From Casuarius casuarius (taxonomy: Eukaryota; Chordata; Aves; Casuariiformes; Casuariidae): a DNA stretch of 64,000 nt. The translations under genes and the position numbers were made by a program. The DNA lies in the NCBI GenBank assembly GCA_003342895.1, contig PTFA01000273.1, forward strand, positions 329,284 through 393,283, given 5' to 3'. The stretch's first letter is position 1, and each line of letters begins with the position of its first letter. The notes under the pieces are model-generated. The model did not search any database, was not told the DNA's origin, and worked only from the letters and a program-made list of their open reading frames with translations. Positions 1 to 11,320 of the stretch are shown here, piece after piece.

Positions 1-249
1 TTGTATGTATGCATGTCAATGTTGATTTTGAAGTCTTTTTGCTCTTTAGACTGAGTAGTGATTATTTTCCACCTATACTGGGTTGTAATTTATCAGAAAT
101 AACATTTTTTTCTGTTTTATCCTAACTGTACCTTCCTATAACAGATAACAAAATATTTGCTTATAAATCTTTGTGTTTGCAAGTATGTGTTTGTTCAGAG
201 ATATTCTCAGAAACTTCCTTTATTTTTAAATTCTCATTTTTTCAATTAG

Positions 250-342
250 GTTGAGTTTGAAGATGGTTCTCAAATAGCAATGAAGAGAGAAGATATATAC
301 ACGCTGGATGAAGAACTGCCTAAGAGAGTAAAAGCACGTTTT
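250..342 (+). CDS. KDM4C: KDM4C (JMJD2C) penultimate coding exon, end of the hybrid Tudor domain
   Basis: This 93-nt exon encodes 31 residues, beginning [20 protein letters not shown] and ending KRVKARF. It lies between an AG acceptor (248-249, after a T-rich tract) and a GTGAGT donor (343-348). The peptide matches the C-terminal strand and helix of the second Tudor repeat of KDM4-family lysine demethylases. KDM4 proteins are nuclear Fe(II)/2-oxoglutarate enzymes that remove methyl groups from H3K9me3/me2 and H3K36me3/me2; their double Tudor reads H3K4me3 and H4K20me3. The catalytic JmjN/JmjC and PHD parts lie upstream, outside the window. The acidic EFEDGSQ turn and the DEELPKRVK segment are typical of KDM4A/B/C. 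Assignment to the C paralogue comes from the next exon. Both exon boundaries fall between codons (phase 0). The upstream boundary cannot be checked against the preceding exon. Confidence 0.93.
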
Positions 343-2708
343 GTGAGTATTTGCAGATGAAGCCTTTATAGTATTTATATGCTAAAATGCCAGTAACACT
401 AGCCTCAGCTTGGTTCTGGACCCTCCCTTTAAAATGAACAAAGATTTTTGTAAAGGCTGTAGTAATATGGCTAACTAAATTAGCACAACAGTTAACAAAA
501 ATATATAGGTGACAGTGAGAATGTTTAGTTGTTCTTCCAGTACAAGCAAATGAGGTTATCAGACATAATTCTTGTCTTCTGAAGGGAACATCTTTGTAGA
601 ACATCTGTCAGGTCATGAATGATCAAGTTAGGAAACTTCTTAAATTGACAGACGTACCATTCTTTCTGTATGCTTCTGAAATATGTATACTGCTGTTTTA
701 AACTTCCTGTGGTCTAAGAACTTTGTGATTTTGAAAGCACCGAATTTAATAAAAATGCAATTAACTTGTCGTAGGAAACTAAGTACCTGATCAGAACTCA
801 CCAATCAATGGCTGGACTCACCATCTTTTCAGTAGTCTTTGGTTTAAAGCCAAGGCTTTCCTATATTTTCTCAGTTTCCTGCAATTTCAAACATCCAGCA
901 GATAGCTGTTCAAATATATGACATTTGGAAAAGAGGTGAGGTGCATAAGCAGCATAACTCTTTATGATTAAAAAGGGCTGAAATCTGATATACTGCTGTT
1001 GGAGGAGGCAGGCAATTGCTATTGCCTGTCTTTGTCATTAGTGTTGTGCAACTAATCCAATGCTATGTTTTCTGAGGTATGTCTGTTTAGATGAATTTCC
1101 TGGACTAAACATGGCATTACGTGGAGGGGTAGAGGTAGCTGAAGCAGATTTCAATCTGATCTTCCCTTTCCGTGCTTCTTGCCGTTAGCATCAGCATCTC
1201 CTTGCAGCCAGTTCCCAACAGGTACCCCCCAAACAGATACAGTGTATGTCAGAAGCTAGCAGTGTGTTAGAGGAAAGGGTCGGCATCATGTGTGAGAGGG
1301 GCAGCAAGGACAGGAGTGGACGAAAGTGGAGAAACACGAGGCTGTCAGCCTGCTACGGTGGTGTTCAGCCAGGAGGATGCTCTGTTTTCCCAAAGGAATA
1401 GAAGAAGATTAGGAGAGCTCTTTCTAAGGGGAGGTGCAGTGATCAAATATTCTTGACTAGGACACTTCTTTGTCAATTTCTTTGGGATAAGTGCACTCAT
1501 CTTTCAGTGTCCTGACCATCTAGGGTTGAGATAGATGGCTTGAAAAATATTAAATGAGCCACCTGGCTGTATTCATTATGGGTTTTTTCATTATGTTCAG
1601 GAAGGGTTCCATTACCATTTATTGTTTTTACAGACTATTTGTAGAAGGCATTTATAATTAACTAGATGTTCTGTAAATCTATTTTACTGTTGCATTTCAC
1701 TAAGAATAACATAACAGATATAGCTAGGTTTATGCTATTCTTTTAAAAATGGCATTTTTATAGATCGATATTTTATTTTTGTGTGCGACACCATTAACTT
1801 TTTATGGGAGTTAAGTGTAGTTTAAAAACATTAAATTTAGTCAACTAAATAAAACAAACCCCAGCCTGTGCTCAGACCTCTGCTTGATTTCCTAGTAATC
1901 CCTCAGATTTTATAAATATGCTGCTTAGTCCTCAAAGTATTCTTAATATCTCCTTCACCTCTTCATGCTGAAGATGGAGAAATTTAAGGGTATCTTATAA
2001 TATTTGTTTCCCTTCTTGAAATATCTGACACTAACTCCTTTTAAATGATACATTTTCTAATCCTGGAAGTTTTACTATTGATTCCAATAATGGAAGCTCA
2101 TCCAAAAATTTCTTCTGCTTTTTTCCCGATATGGCTTGCTCTTTGCTGTCCCTCTGTTTTGTTTCAGTTGATGCCCGGTTGCTTTACATTTGCTGACTAG
2201 TAGCTGAATCTGTAACTCTTATTCTTTGCAAATTAGGCAGTGGGCAGGTTTTTCTTCAGTGGTCCATGTCATAGTGCATTACACTTACAGCTTACTGAAT
2301 AAAACACAATGGTCGATAATACCTGGTAGTGTTAGGAATGAGCCTGCTGAACAATTGCATCACTTCAGTGTTACTACTTTTAACCCTCAGTGAGAGTGAT
2401 CTCTGATCTCTGGATGGAATTGAAGATAACTAGCATTAGTCACATGATTCTAAGGAAAAGTACAGATCTAGAGAATTAAATGATGTATAGTACATGCAAA
2501 AGCTAGAAAAGAAAAAACTGTGTTTAAAAAGTATATTTAACATGGAGGCATTTTCCTGAAAACTCTAATATATCTGCATAAGCAATAGCATAGCAAACCT
2601 GATAGCAGTGTAATGAAATATATCTGTATTTCCGTGTGACTTTCCTAGAATACGTCAGAGTGTGATGGCCTGTATGAAACTGAATGTGTAATTAATGTCT
2701 GATTTTAG
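343..2708 (+). other. KDM4C: Last intron of KDM4C
   Basis: This 2366-base intron runs from a GTGAGT donor at 343 to a TTTTAG acceptor ending at 2708. It separates the two phase-0 coding exons. No recognisable gene, RNA or repeat is visible inside it. A 94-codon minus-strand frame at its start (320-604) overlaps the preceding exon antisense and looks like chance. Confidence 0.9.
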
Positions 2709-2885
2709 TCCACAGCCTCTGACATGAGATTTGAAGATACATTTTATGGAGCAGATATAATTCAGGGAGAAAAGAAGAGGCAGAGAGTATTGAGTTCCCG
2801 TTTTAAGAATGAATATGTGGATGACCCGGGATACCGCACATTCTTGAAAAGCTCGTTCCAGAAAAAGTGCCAGAAGGGGCTATAA
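2709..2885 (+). CDS. KDM4C: KDM4C (JMJD2C) terminal coding exon, C-terminal tail
   Basis: The last coding exon starts directly after TTTTAG (2703-2708) and ends at TAA (2883-2885), giving 58 residues. It opens [20 protein letters not shown], continues with a basic [16 protein letters not shown] stretch, and ends FQKKCQKGL. The SDMRF start and KRQRV..SR block are shared by the KDM4A and KDM4C tails. The [13 protein letters not shown] and [13 protein letters not shown] segments are, as I know the family, specific to KDM4C. KDM4B ends differently and KDM4A has another tail after KRQRV. The basic tail follows the double Tudor domain and has no catalytic residues. The frame continues exactly from the preceding exon, so the gene looks intact here. 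The last residues (GL) differ from the mammalian end I remember, which fits a non-mammalian orthologue. Confidence 0.95.
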   Translation, partial: STASDMRFEDTFYGADIIQGEKKRQRVLSSRFKNEYVDDPGYRTFLKSSFQKKCQKGL

Positions 2886-2899
2886 AGGATGCGATGAAG

Positions 2900-2936
2900 T
2901 TGCACGCACACACGCACAAGCACAGGCACAGACACG
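2900..2936. repeat. Imperfect CA-rich microsatellite in the KDM4C 3' UTR
   Basis: An interrupted GCACACACGCACAAGCACAG-type run sits about 15 bases after the stop codon. It explains the Cys/Val/Leu-rich antisense frame at 2803-2985, which is an artefact. Confidence 0.75.
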
Positions 2937-3159
2937 TGGTGCAGAGACCCAAGCAGGTTACAGCTGGTTGAAAAGCATAGAGCATTAGCAGATGCTGTGA
3001 TGGTTCGAAGATGGCATCTCTTCAGTCTATTAAATTGGTTTGGGTTTAACTGGACACTTGGTTTTACAGCAAATTAGTCCATACATCAACCTACTAAGTT
3101 CAAGTACTTCAGTTATGATTTCTTCAGTTAATGTATTACAAATTTTGTGTCAGTTCTGC

Positions 3160-3240
3160 GTCATGAAACGGGGGAAAATGAAGTGAGGTTAAGAGGGGTT
3201 GCACAGTTAAATACTGAAGAACTTTCAGTCCTGCTTCCAC
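3160..3240 (-). repeat. MIR-like SINE fragment inside the KDM4C 3' UTR
   Basis: The stretch has the order 'ATGAAACGGGGGAAAATGAAG' then 'TGAGGTTAAGAGGGGTTGCACAGTTAA'-like sequence, interrupted by mismatches. It resembles the reverse complement of the MIR core, in which a GGGGAAACTGAGGC block is followed by GAGGTTAAGTGACTTGCCCAAGG. The copy is old and diverged. The call rests on motif order by eye. Confidence 0.4.
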
Positions 3241-3839
3241 TGAAGTCAGTGGTAATATTCCCATTGACTGGTATGGGAGAAGATTCAAGTTCTGGGTGAT
3301 CCAGCAACAAGGGTAAAATGTATTGCATTGTCTTTCCCAAAGAAGAGGAGAAGTTTTAGTAGCCAGAGATGATTTCAGTGGCTATTTTTTTTTCTGCAGA
3401 CAGGAAAGGATGTTAAGTTTAATAATAGCAGTTTTTATAAAACATTTTTAAAACAAACAAAAGTATGTACATTATTAAGACCTGCAAAAGGTGTACTTAT
3501 TTACTTTGTACAGTGCTTTTACATTTTTATATCACTACTGCTTTCAGTAGAGTTTGATGTGAAATCAACTGTTGACTTAAATTTTTTTTGGCTTTTGAGA
3601 AAGAAATCTTCAGCACAGCAAGGGGATTTTGTATATTTAAAGATGGATATTTTGGCAGTTATTTTTAAACATGTTTTACATAAAGCCTATTAAAATAGCT
3701 ATTTGTAAAATAAGATTTTCTTTCATTATGTGTATGTAAAATTAGAGTTTAAATATATATGCTTAACAGGATAGTTTTGAACTAATATAATATGATCTTC
3801 CTTTTAAAATAAGAGTTTGTCAATGTAATAATGCTTAAA

Positions 3840-3853
3840 AATAAATAAATAAA
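3840..3853 (+). terminator. KDM4C: Overlapping AATAAA poly(A) signals ending KDM4C
   Basis: Three overlapping AATAAA hexamers (3840, 3844 and 3848) arise from an (AAAT)n run. A GT-rich element (about 3877-3897, TCTGTGTCTGTTGATGTGG) follows at the usual distance for a cleavage-stimulation site. Cleavage is predicted near 3865-3875. Confidence 0.7.
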
Positions 3854-4879
3854 TAATACCCTTTTACTTACTATATTCTGTGTCTGTTGATGTGGTTATC
3901 AGTCAGGAATCAACTTCACTATATGCAATATGAATGTACACAACAGTATACACACAGACACACACAAGGGTTAGTATTAAAGCAGTAACTTAGTAGTTAG
4001 TGTACTTTGATTTCTTGTCTTTGTTTTGCTTCTGTCTTTTTGATCTTGACCTTTTTGAATGTTTCACAGAAAGCAGAAAGTCTGAATGTATTTTCAGCCT
4101 ATTTGTCTGAAACACTTGGGTATATGAAGCTAAAATAGAGCTTTATCAAAATGACATCATCTGTTTCTTGTATCAACAGAATTTCTGTCTGCCGCAGGAA
4201 AAAAAGAAGCCCTCTCAAAATCCAATTTAAATTTGAACGCTGCTGTTTCTAGGGTGTTTTTTGCAAAAAGCAGGATATATAGAACCAAAGATTTTTTCCT
4301 GATAAAATTAGTCCTTTGTATGTTGAGGCAAACGTATCTTTGTTTCAATGTAGCCCTTGCATGGCTATTCTTGTTTCTTAGAGTGGACAATGAAATCTTT
4401 CCATTTACTATGTGGCACGTCAATTGACAATTTAATTTTTCCGCGTTACGTTTTCTGTATTACTGTCTTTTTTGTTCCATGAAATCACACAGAATCCCTT
4501 TAGTCTCAAAGAAATTGCTTAGCTGTGACAATTGTAATGTATTTCTAATTGAGAACACTTTCTCGAGGTAGTAGGGTGTAGTGAGGGCTGTCTGATATAT
4601 TTCAGAGTATCAGAGCTCTTTCTGGCATTTGTAAAGGAAAAATTAACAGTATAGAGGTCTCACTTGCAAAATGCAGGATTGTTGCTGACTTTTTCAGACT
4701 TAAATCTAGCCGATAACCTATTTATCTTATCATACTGTTGTTGAATAAGAATGATTTTATTATCCCTCATGAAGATTCACAAAACTATAATGTTATACAT
4801 TGGTTAAATACATATAAATATATCTTGTAATTAGATATATGAGCCTGTGGGATACTACAGAGACTAGAAGTCAAATGTA

Positions 4880-4975
4880 TGTTCTTTGCCTGGATCTGAT
4901 GTGACCTGTTATGACCCAGTGAATAAACTACTCAATCTCCATAAAATGGAGTCAAAATTTTCTTCTTCAGGTTCT
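4880..4975 (+). repeat. MIR-like SINE fragment
   Basis: The order TGTGACCT...ATGACCCAGTGAATAAACTACTCAATCTCCATAAAATGGAGTCA (broken by mismatches) matches the MIR core TGTGACCTTGGGCAAGTCACTTAACCTC...GTAAAATGGGG at a diverged level. The copy is old and truncated at both ends. Confidence 0.5.
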
Positions 4976-5499
4976 TTCTGGTCTGCTGATTAATGTGCTG
5001 CAAAAAAAAAAAAGTCATAAAATATCCATTTAAAAAGATCAGTTGTCTTGCTCCAACAATCAGTTCTCCTTCCATCTCTCAGCAAAAAAATCTTTGGAAG
5101 TTCTGTTAGGCTTCTGAATAATTCTTTTAACTTTTTACCTTCCTATAAAATACCTCTCCTTCTTTTCTCAAACTGGAAAAATAATTATCTTGATTCTTAA
5201 TAAATAGCTTCAGAATTTGAAGGGAAAATAACACTTTGATCCTTATGAAGCACAAAACTGCCTCATTTTTTAGTAGTGGAAAGTCTGAAATTTTGGCTTA
5301 AAAAAACCTGGTGTTCAGGATGTTGGGATGGAAAGTGGCTGTGTCAAATATCTTCTGTTGGAAAGCAAAGATTTGTCATGAGATTTTTCTAATAATACCA
5401 CCATGTTTTGAGTAGGGAGGAATGTTAGACTTTAAAGAATATAATGGGAATTTTGTTTTATTACTTAAGCCATTGAACTTTGTCTCTTGAAGACATCTG

Positions 5500-5630
5500 T
5501 ACAACTGGACCTCCTGGTTTCTCTGTCTTTGTTTCATTATCTATTAAGCTGAGATTATGACACTTATCTCATGGATCGTTGTGAGGATTTGTTCACTGGT
5601 AGATGCCAGAAGCAGGGCACTGTGTAAATG
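5500..5630 (+). repeat. MIR-like SINE fragment (3' half)
   Basis: The series 'CTGGTTTCTCTGTCTTTGTTTC', 'GAGATTATGACACTTATCTCATGG' and 'GTTGTGAGGATTTGTTCA' follows the MIR 3' region. There, a CTCAGTTTCCTCATCTGTAA block precedes a TTGTGAGGATTAAATGAG block. The order and spacing of several blocks agree, so this is one of the better MIR calls here. Confidence 0.6.
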
Positions 5631-5819
5631 AAAAGCACAGTCATCGTCACGATTGCAGTTTTGTGCCTCCTGTCTCAGGACCTCCTGGCACTTGCAGACT
5701 TTGTAGGCCTTAAACTGGTCTAGAAGGAGCTTTCCTACACCTTTACTGTGTTCCTGATGTTTCATCTACTTTTCAGTTCCGCATCAGGTATCAGTTGTGG
5801 ACTTCTCAGGTAGGTGAGA

Positions 5820-5945
5820 GGCAGCTGCACACCCCGAGGATGGCGTGCCATGCTCCGAGACACCGGAGCTTCCACCATCCGAGTCAGGCAGGCGGGCACC
5901 AAAGCGGAGCCTCTTGCAGCCCTCGCGGACAGTTTTGAATAGACA
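5820..5945. other. CpG-dense islet with a short hairpin
   Basis: About nine to ten CpGs fall within about 120 bases, in otherwise CpG-poor DNA. It includes an inverted repeat GCTCCG (5852-5857) / CGGAGC (5864-5869) with a 6-base loop. No gene is recognised. It could be a small regulatory element or a decayed insertion. Confidence 0.35.
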
Positions 5946-8269
5946 AGAAAACCTTGAGCTTTTTCTCTCATGTCGATGAAGACTTTATGTGCTATCTTTG
6001 TCCTCATTTACAGGCAGAATAAAGTGTAACTGTCAGTGTGTCTTTCATCCAGCAAATAGGAGTTTTCCTCTGATCCCTTTTCAAGGCCCTGGCTGGGGAA
6101 GTTGCCTTTATCAGAACGACGGAAAAGTTGCCCATGCGGTTACCAAATACCAGAAGTACGTCCATATCAAATGACCCCCCAAAGCCTCTTCTTCATGTTG
6201 TTTCTTTATGCAAATGCAGTTACTGTAGTTATTATAGGCTGCTCTAGTTGGATATATTCTCTCTGTATCTTGGTTCTTTTATTTTTGACCAAAATCCCAT
6301 CTGGGCCGTAAGAAAATACCTTTCTGCAAAAATTTTGGGTACAAAAATGTCTTTTCTGATGAAGAAGCATCGGATCAGTCAGCATTCATGACCGTTCTAC
6401 TTACAGGACCCGTGTGAGGTCCAGGAGAGTGAAGTGGTAGCTTTAAAGGTGGGTTAACTGAATCATTGATCATTTTCCAAGTAATAAAAAAAACCTGACT
6501 GCCCACAGCAGAGCGCGCTGCATACCTCAGGCACAAGAAGAACCAATCTCTTTCTATTCTGTTAGTATGTGAGATACAGAGTAGTTGTTTCACATACTCA
6601 AAAATCCTGAAGGCTACGTGTGTGTATGTGTGTGTAAACATACAAAGTTGTGTTTTGATAGGCCATGGTGTGTTAAAGCATTTTTTCTCACTGTATTCAC
6701 ATTTATCTCAAAAATATCAAAAAGACTGTGAAGTAGTTGAATTTATGGTGGTTAATAAAATGTTTTAGCACTATGGCTGTGGTTTCCACAGCTGTAGCTA
6801 AGGTTTGATAAAAATCAAATTACTAGAATTAGATAAAAATTAGATTACTTTTCTTGAATCCTGTATGCTCTTGTATTACTATAGCAAAGCAATTTCGCTG
6901 GTGCTTAATAGGATTGATACAATATATTGTGTTGTGCTACAGTGCTTAAAAATTTTTCAATTAAAAGAAGAAATAGATAAATTCCTGTAAAATTTTTGTG
7001 CTTTGAAGCTTGTTTATACTTTCTAGCTGTGATGTAAGTGAACAGCAAATTTTTTGTAACAGAAAAATCAATGATACCTTGATACTTATAAACAAGATAT
7101 AGCTGGACAAAAGCTGCCCCGATTTGTACAGATGCACCCTTTCAGATCTTGGGTACTGTGATGTTCTCCAGACTAGAAAGCATAAATAAAAAAGTTACTG
7201 ATAAGCCAAATCCTGCTTGAATGATCATCTGGATAAATAATGAATAGATATATTTGCTACCTGCTCTGCTTGATTTAGTCATTCCTATTTAATGGCACAA
7301 TCACAACTGTTAACTTTGATAAGAGATGAAGGCAAAATGATAATTTCAGTAGGAGTCATGTAGTTCTTTTTTTTCAGTCTCTAAATTTTGTAATGGTATT
7401 TTTCTGCTATATTAAAAACTAAAGCATTTTGTGCTGGTATCCAGTAACATATTAGTATGAAGGATCGTTTGTGTATGGTGTGCAAGCAGAATCTTTCCTA
7501 TACATAAGGATATCACAAGGTACCGTATAAGGTACCACAAAGATGGTACCTTTTTAAAAAAATCACAGATCTGCTAAATTTTATCACACACCTTTGAACT
7601 TCAAAAGCCATCACTGAGGCATCTAGCCTTGAATTCTAAATCCCTTAGAAAGGAGTTTTCTCTGGCATATCTAGCAAAAATAAAATGAGTGATGATATGG
7701 TAGGGCATAAAGGTTTTATTGGAGTTCATCTAAAATGTTGTATATACTGTCTACTTGGTTATGGCTGTGTTATGACAGTGTTACTAGCAGGCAGAACTGT
7801 CCTGGAGCCATGCTGCTGAAATGCTATTCTCAACACTTTAATGCATTTCCTCTGTATCTAGAATTGTAGGCAGAGCCGGTAGCTGCCAACACATTCTTCT
7901 GTAAGAGCCCGTTTTCAGTTACTAATAACTTTGGCAATTCAGATCTCCTACAGCTGTATTTTTTTGTGTCAGCTGCGTGCCTGAAAAAAAGTCAGGGAAC
8001 TCTGCTTTAAGCAGTTTGGCCATTTGGAAGAGGAGGATTAGGGGAAAAAATCTTCGTTTTTTCTGTCTCAAAGAGCTTTCCTAGTCATTTATTTGAGATA
8101 CTTTCCTTTATACAGTGGACCGAAGACTTGCTGGTGGATGGAGGAAAGGCGGGTGTACACATCAGGTATCAGGAGTAGGTTTGTTAGTGTTTCTGTAAAT
8201 GTGCTGCCATTTGACTCAGCTATGAGCGCCCTGGTTTATGATGGTTTATGGGAAGGGCTCTCAGCGAAT

Positions 8270-8360
8270 GCCTTGGAAATCTGCTTTCTGTGCTCGTCCC
8301 ACCCCCGTGCACCGTGGCGGCGGCGGGGGCCACTGCATGCAGACTGCCACCGCAGTCAGC
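8270..8360. other. Small GC/CpG-rich patch
   Basis: A run around GTGGCGGCGGCGGGGGCC (8312-8330) raises local GC and opens frames on both strands (8093-8434 and 8261-8698). Neither frame resembles a known protein. The minus frame's proline run comes only from the GGCGG repeat. Confidence 0.35.
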
Positions 8361-10849
8361 TCAGCGCTGACCTTCCCAGGCTTGCAAACCGAGGGGACCT
8401 TTTCTTGGCACCTCTGATCTGGTCCCTTGAATGAAGGACAAAGAAACCAGCTCTGCTTTGTTCTCAGTGCCCTGCTCGTGTTGCTGCAGTAGTACAGAGA
8501 AGCAGGAGAAAAAAAAACTTCAATGCAAAAGGCTGAAGCATTGAAGGCAGACAGGAGAATACATGGAGCTGGAAGGGAAAGAAATAGGGGGACCAGAGTC
8601 TGAATAAGATACTTGGTCACAGTCCTCTGCAGAACCCAGGATGCCTGAGGCTCAAATACCTTCTGGTATAAGCAAATAGCTGTGAAATGTACCAGCAAAT
8701 TACAGGCTGGTTCCCCTTAAGGACAGCTATTCCTGATACCAATTACTACATGAACTCAGGGAGCAGTTGTCTTTGTTCTCCCAAGGATCTGGTCCTGCTG
8801 TACAGAGTTAAAGGCAGTAAGATGTGATCAGCTTTTAGACGTATTTGGGTTTTTTTTCACACCGGTGTTTAGGAAGACTGGTTTGTGTGCTTGTGTGCAC
8901 CTAAATTTCTGTGTTAAGGTTAGAGTTTGGGTTGCAAAATGAGGAAGATGGCAAATGCAAAGGCCAGAATTTTCGCAGAAGAAGAAACATCCTGCTTGAA
9001 GCTTCCTGATATGTCGTTTACAGATTTAGTCACTAGACAAACGGTGGGACGGAGTCACCATAATGACTCTTTGGGATGTACGGTAGGTAAAGAAGGAATG
9101 AAGAAGAGGCGCTCCATTCCCATACGGTGTTTCTTGATACAGGTAATGACAGTTGATGGTGATGTCTTGCTGCATTACTGAGGAGAAAAGGTTTAAGGAA
9201 CAACGTAACAGAACAAAGTTTTCTTTGAGAAGTTTCCATGTCTAAAACTCTGCTGCAATCCAAATCTCTCTCCTATTTCTTTGTGTGCATGTGTAGTGGA
9301 CATGAGTAAAAAACAAGGCTGTTACCTTATTCCAGTCCTGATGTGGCAATCAAGGATGTCTTGCATGGCACTACTGTTTCCCTGTCAAGGGATGGAAGCC
9401 AGAAACAGAAGAAACTTTGTTTTAACTGGAGAGAAGGAAGAGCAGAAGACAAGATACTCTCTCTTTCCTTCTCTTATTGACGGTAATGAGTAGGAGGAAA
9501 CAGCAGTAAGATAGATTTCTGGGCTGAATGCTGCTTCTTTCTCAATTGAGGTAAAAAAAAATCCTCTCGAAGGGTTGGAGCCATTCTGTTCTCTTCCTAT
9601 CCACTTTTGTAGATCACACTCTCCCAGTTCACAATTCCTCTTCTCCCAAAAAGCAGAGGAAAGAGAACTGAATTGTTTCTTCCAAGCACGGAAATAGAAA
9701 AGAGGAATTTCTGTCTTCCTTTGACAATGGTGTGGAGCTAAGCTGCAAAAGACAGAGGTCTCTGGTGAGGGAGCTAGTTTAATGGCTACACTTCCAAGAC
9801 TTCGGCATGTGTAAAGGAGCTTGCCTAAGGGATGTTAGTATGTTTCTTTCTTTCAAATAGTGTCCACATGTTGAAAGTCTCTTGCTCAGCATTTTGGGAT
9901 TGGCAGCAGCTGAGTAGTTAATTATTCACATGCATGACAGAAACATCCAGGTCAGTAACACAAGGAATGAAGTCTCAGTTCCACTGAAATCAATGGTAAA
10001 TTCCTCCTCTGTCATGAATTTCAGTCCTTGATCATTCGAGGGCAATGTCTGCAGCTGCAAAAACTAGAAGTGTAACTGGTTTTATTTTTAATGAAACTGT
10101 GTATTCCTGAATACAAAATAATGTCCACCAGAAATTAATAAATGACCAGAATGCATCAGATAGCAGCATATTTGGCTTCATTGGCTTGCTGAAATAAGAT
10201 GAAGTGGAATTAACTTGTAGATTTCTTCATGATTAGTCATTGTGAAGATACAACACATGTACAATATCTCTTTGCTTCAATAAAGAGAAGGCCAGCAAAG
10301 TTGACTTGGGAAAGGCAGAGGGAAAACAAGTTAGATTTTCATGGAAATTATTAGAGGGATCTAAGCTATATACACAGCTCTACCAGTAGCATGAGATGCA
10401 TATTGTATTTTTACAATACAGGCATTATGGTCCCTGCAAGCTAAGTGCTATGGTAGCATGTGCTGCAAAATGCAGTGCCTCCCCTCCATTCTTCCTGCTT
10501 TAGCTATCGCATATCCCAGAGAATCATTGCAGTGACTCTTTCCCGCTATCTCCCTAGTGAGTAGAGGTATTTGATTGTATGCCTTTGTAACTGAGAGTAC
10601 ATGTGCATAAAGGGAAGAGGATTCAGCTTTTGAAAGCTAATGAGATACTTGAAATAAAGCTTGAGTGATTCTTAGTATTTATGCACAGCTGGGTAGGACC
10701 TCTCACAGGTGAGATACGAGCTAAGGATCTAAGTAGTCAGCTCTCGACTTTGAGAACACAGTTTCCGGGAAAACATTATTGCTTTTCCCCGGAGTGCTTC
10801 CCGTATGAGGTTGTGTCATGCCGGGAGTTCAGGATAGGTGGCTGTGGAG

Positions 10850-10995
10850 CACGCCAAAGAGCTGAAAGCTCTGTGCTCGGAGCGCCCTGCTGCTCTCTGG
10901 AGGATGCCTCATCTCTCTCGCGCCTCCGCCGTCTCTCTGGGGCCCTTTCTCCTCTGGCTGCCGAAAGCCCGGCTGATGGGCCACGTGTGTTGTGC
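10850..10995. other. CpG-enriched patch
   Basis: About eight CpGs cluster around CTCGCGCCTCCGCCGTC (10918-10934) and the nearby CACGTG E-box (10982-10987). The long frames here (10681-11049 on +, 10776-11000 on -) exist because stop codons are rare in GC-rich DNA. None matches a known family. Confidence 0.35.
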
Positions 10996-11249
10996 TTCAT
11001 TTGTACACGAGCAGCACCAGGGCCACCTGGAAAAGAGGAGTGGTGCTAGCCCAGTTAAGGAAGCGTGTGCCTGCTATAACGTGTGTTTGCAGACTGCTAA
11101 AGAAAGATGCAGGTATGGGATATAGTGGTCATAAGCAGAAGGTAAAGAACGTGAGTTTTGTGATGGTTCACTTGCACCCTTGCCATTCACAGCTGAAACA
11201 CACGTGGCCCAGCCTGCTGTGGCGATAGTGCTACTACCAGTCTTCAGCT

Positions 11250-11320
11250 CACAGCTTTGACACCACTCTCTGGGTGATTTTGGGCAAGTCACCAGACCTC
11301 CTGGCTTTCCTCTGCTTAGA
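11250..11320 (+). repeat. MIR-like SINE fragment
   Basis: The stretch GGGTGATTTTGGGCAAGTCA (11271-11290) is close to the MIR core TGTGACCTTGGGCAAGTCAC. It is followed by pyrimidine-rich CCTCCTGGCTTTCCTCTGC, equivalent to the CTCTCTGAGCCTCAGTTTCC block. Confidence 0.6.

Larger units (their letters stand above)
2886..3870 (+). other. KDM4C: KDM4C 3' untranslated region
   Basis: About 1 kb follows the TAA stop and runs to the first convincing poly(A) signal. It starts with a CA-rich stretch (about 2900-2936) and carries a MIR-like block near 3160-3240. Its distal half is very AT-rich, with many ATTT/TTTA elements that could serve as AU-rich stability elements. The 3' end is placed by the AATAAA cluster and is approximate. 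A later AATAAA (4921-4926) could serve as an alternative distal signal. Confidence 0.7.
3871..8240. other. Intergenic DNA downstream of KDM4C
   Basis: No recognisable gene is present. The stretch holds MIR-like fragments near 4880 and 5500, a CpG-denser patch at 5820-5940, a short exon-like segment at 5777-5809, and a cluster of three GGTACC hexamers at 7519-7550. Open frames (for example 4157-4423, 5762-6007 and 6375-6641) are short, overlap on both strands and show no family motif. Confidence 0.7.

Noticed and set aside
8261..8698. 145-codon minus-strand frame
   Set aside because: The proline run comes from a GGCGG repeat and a + frame overlaps it. No family motif, start context or splice support.
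10681..11125. Possible gene with three overlapping frames in a GC-rich patch
   Set aside because: Frames on three readings stay open because stop codons are rare in GC-rich DNA. No conserved motif.
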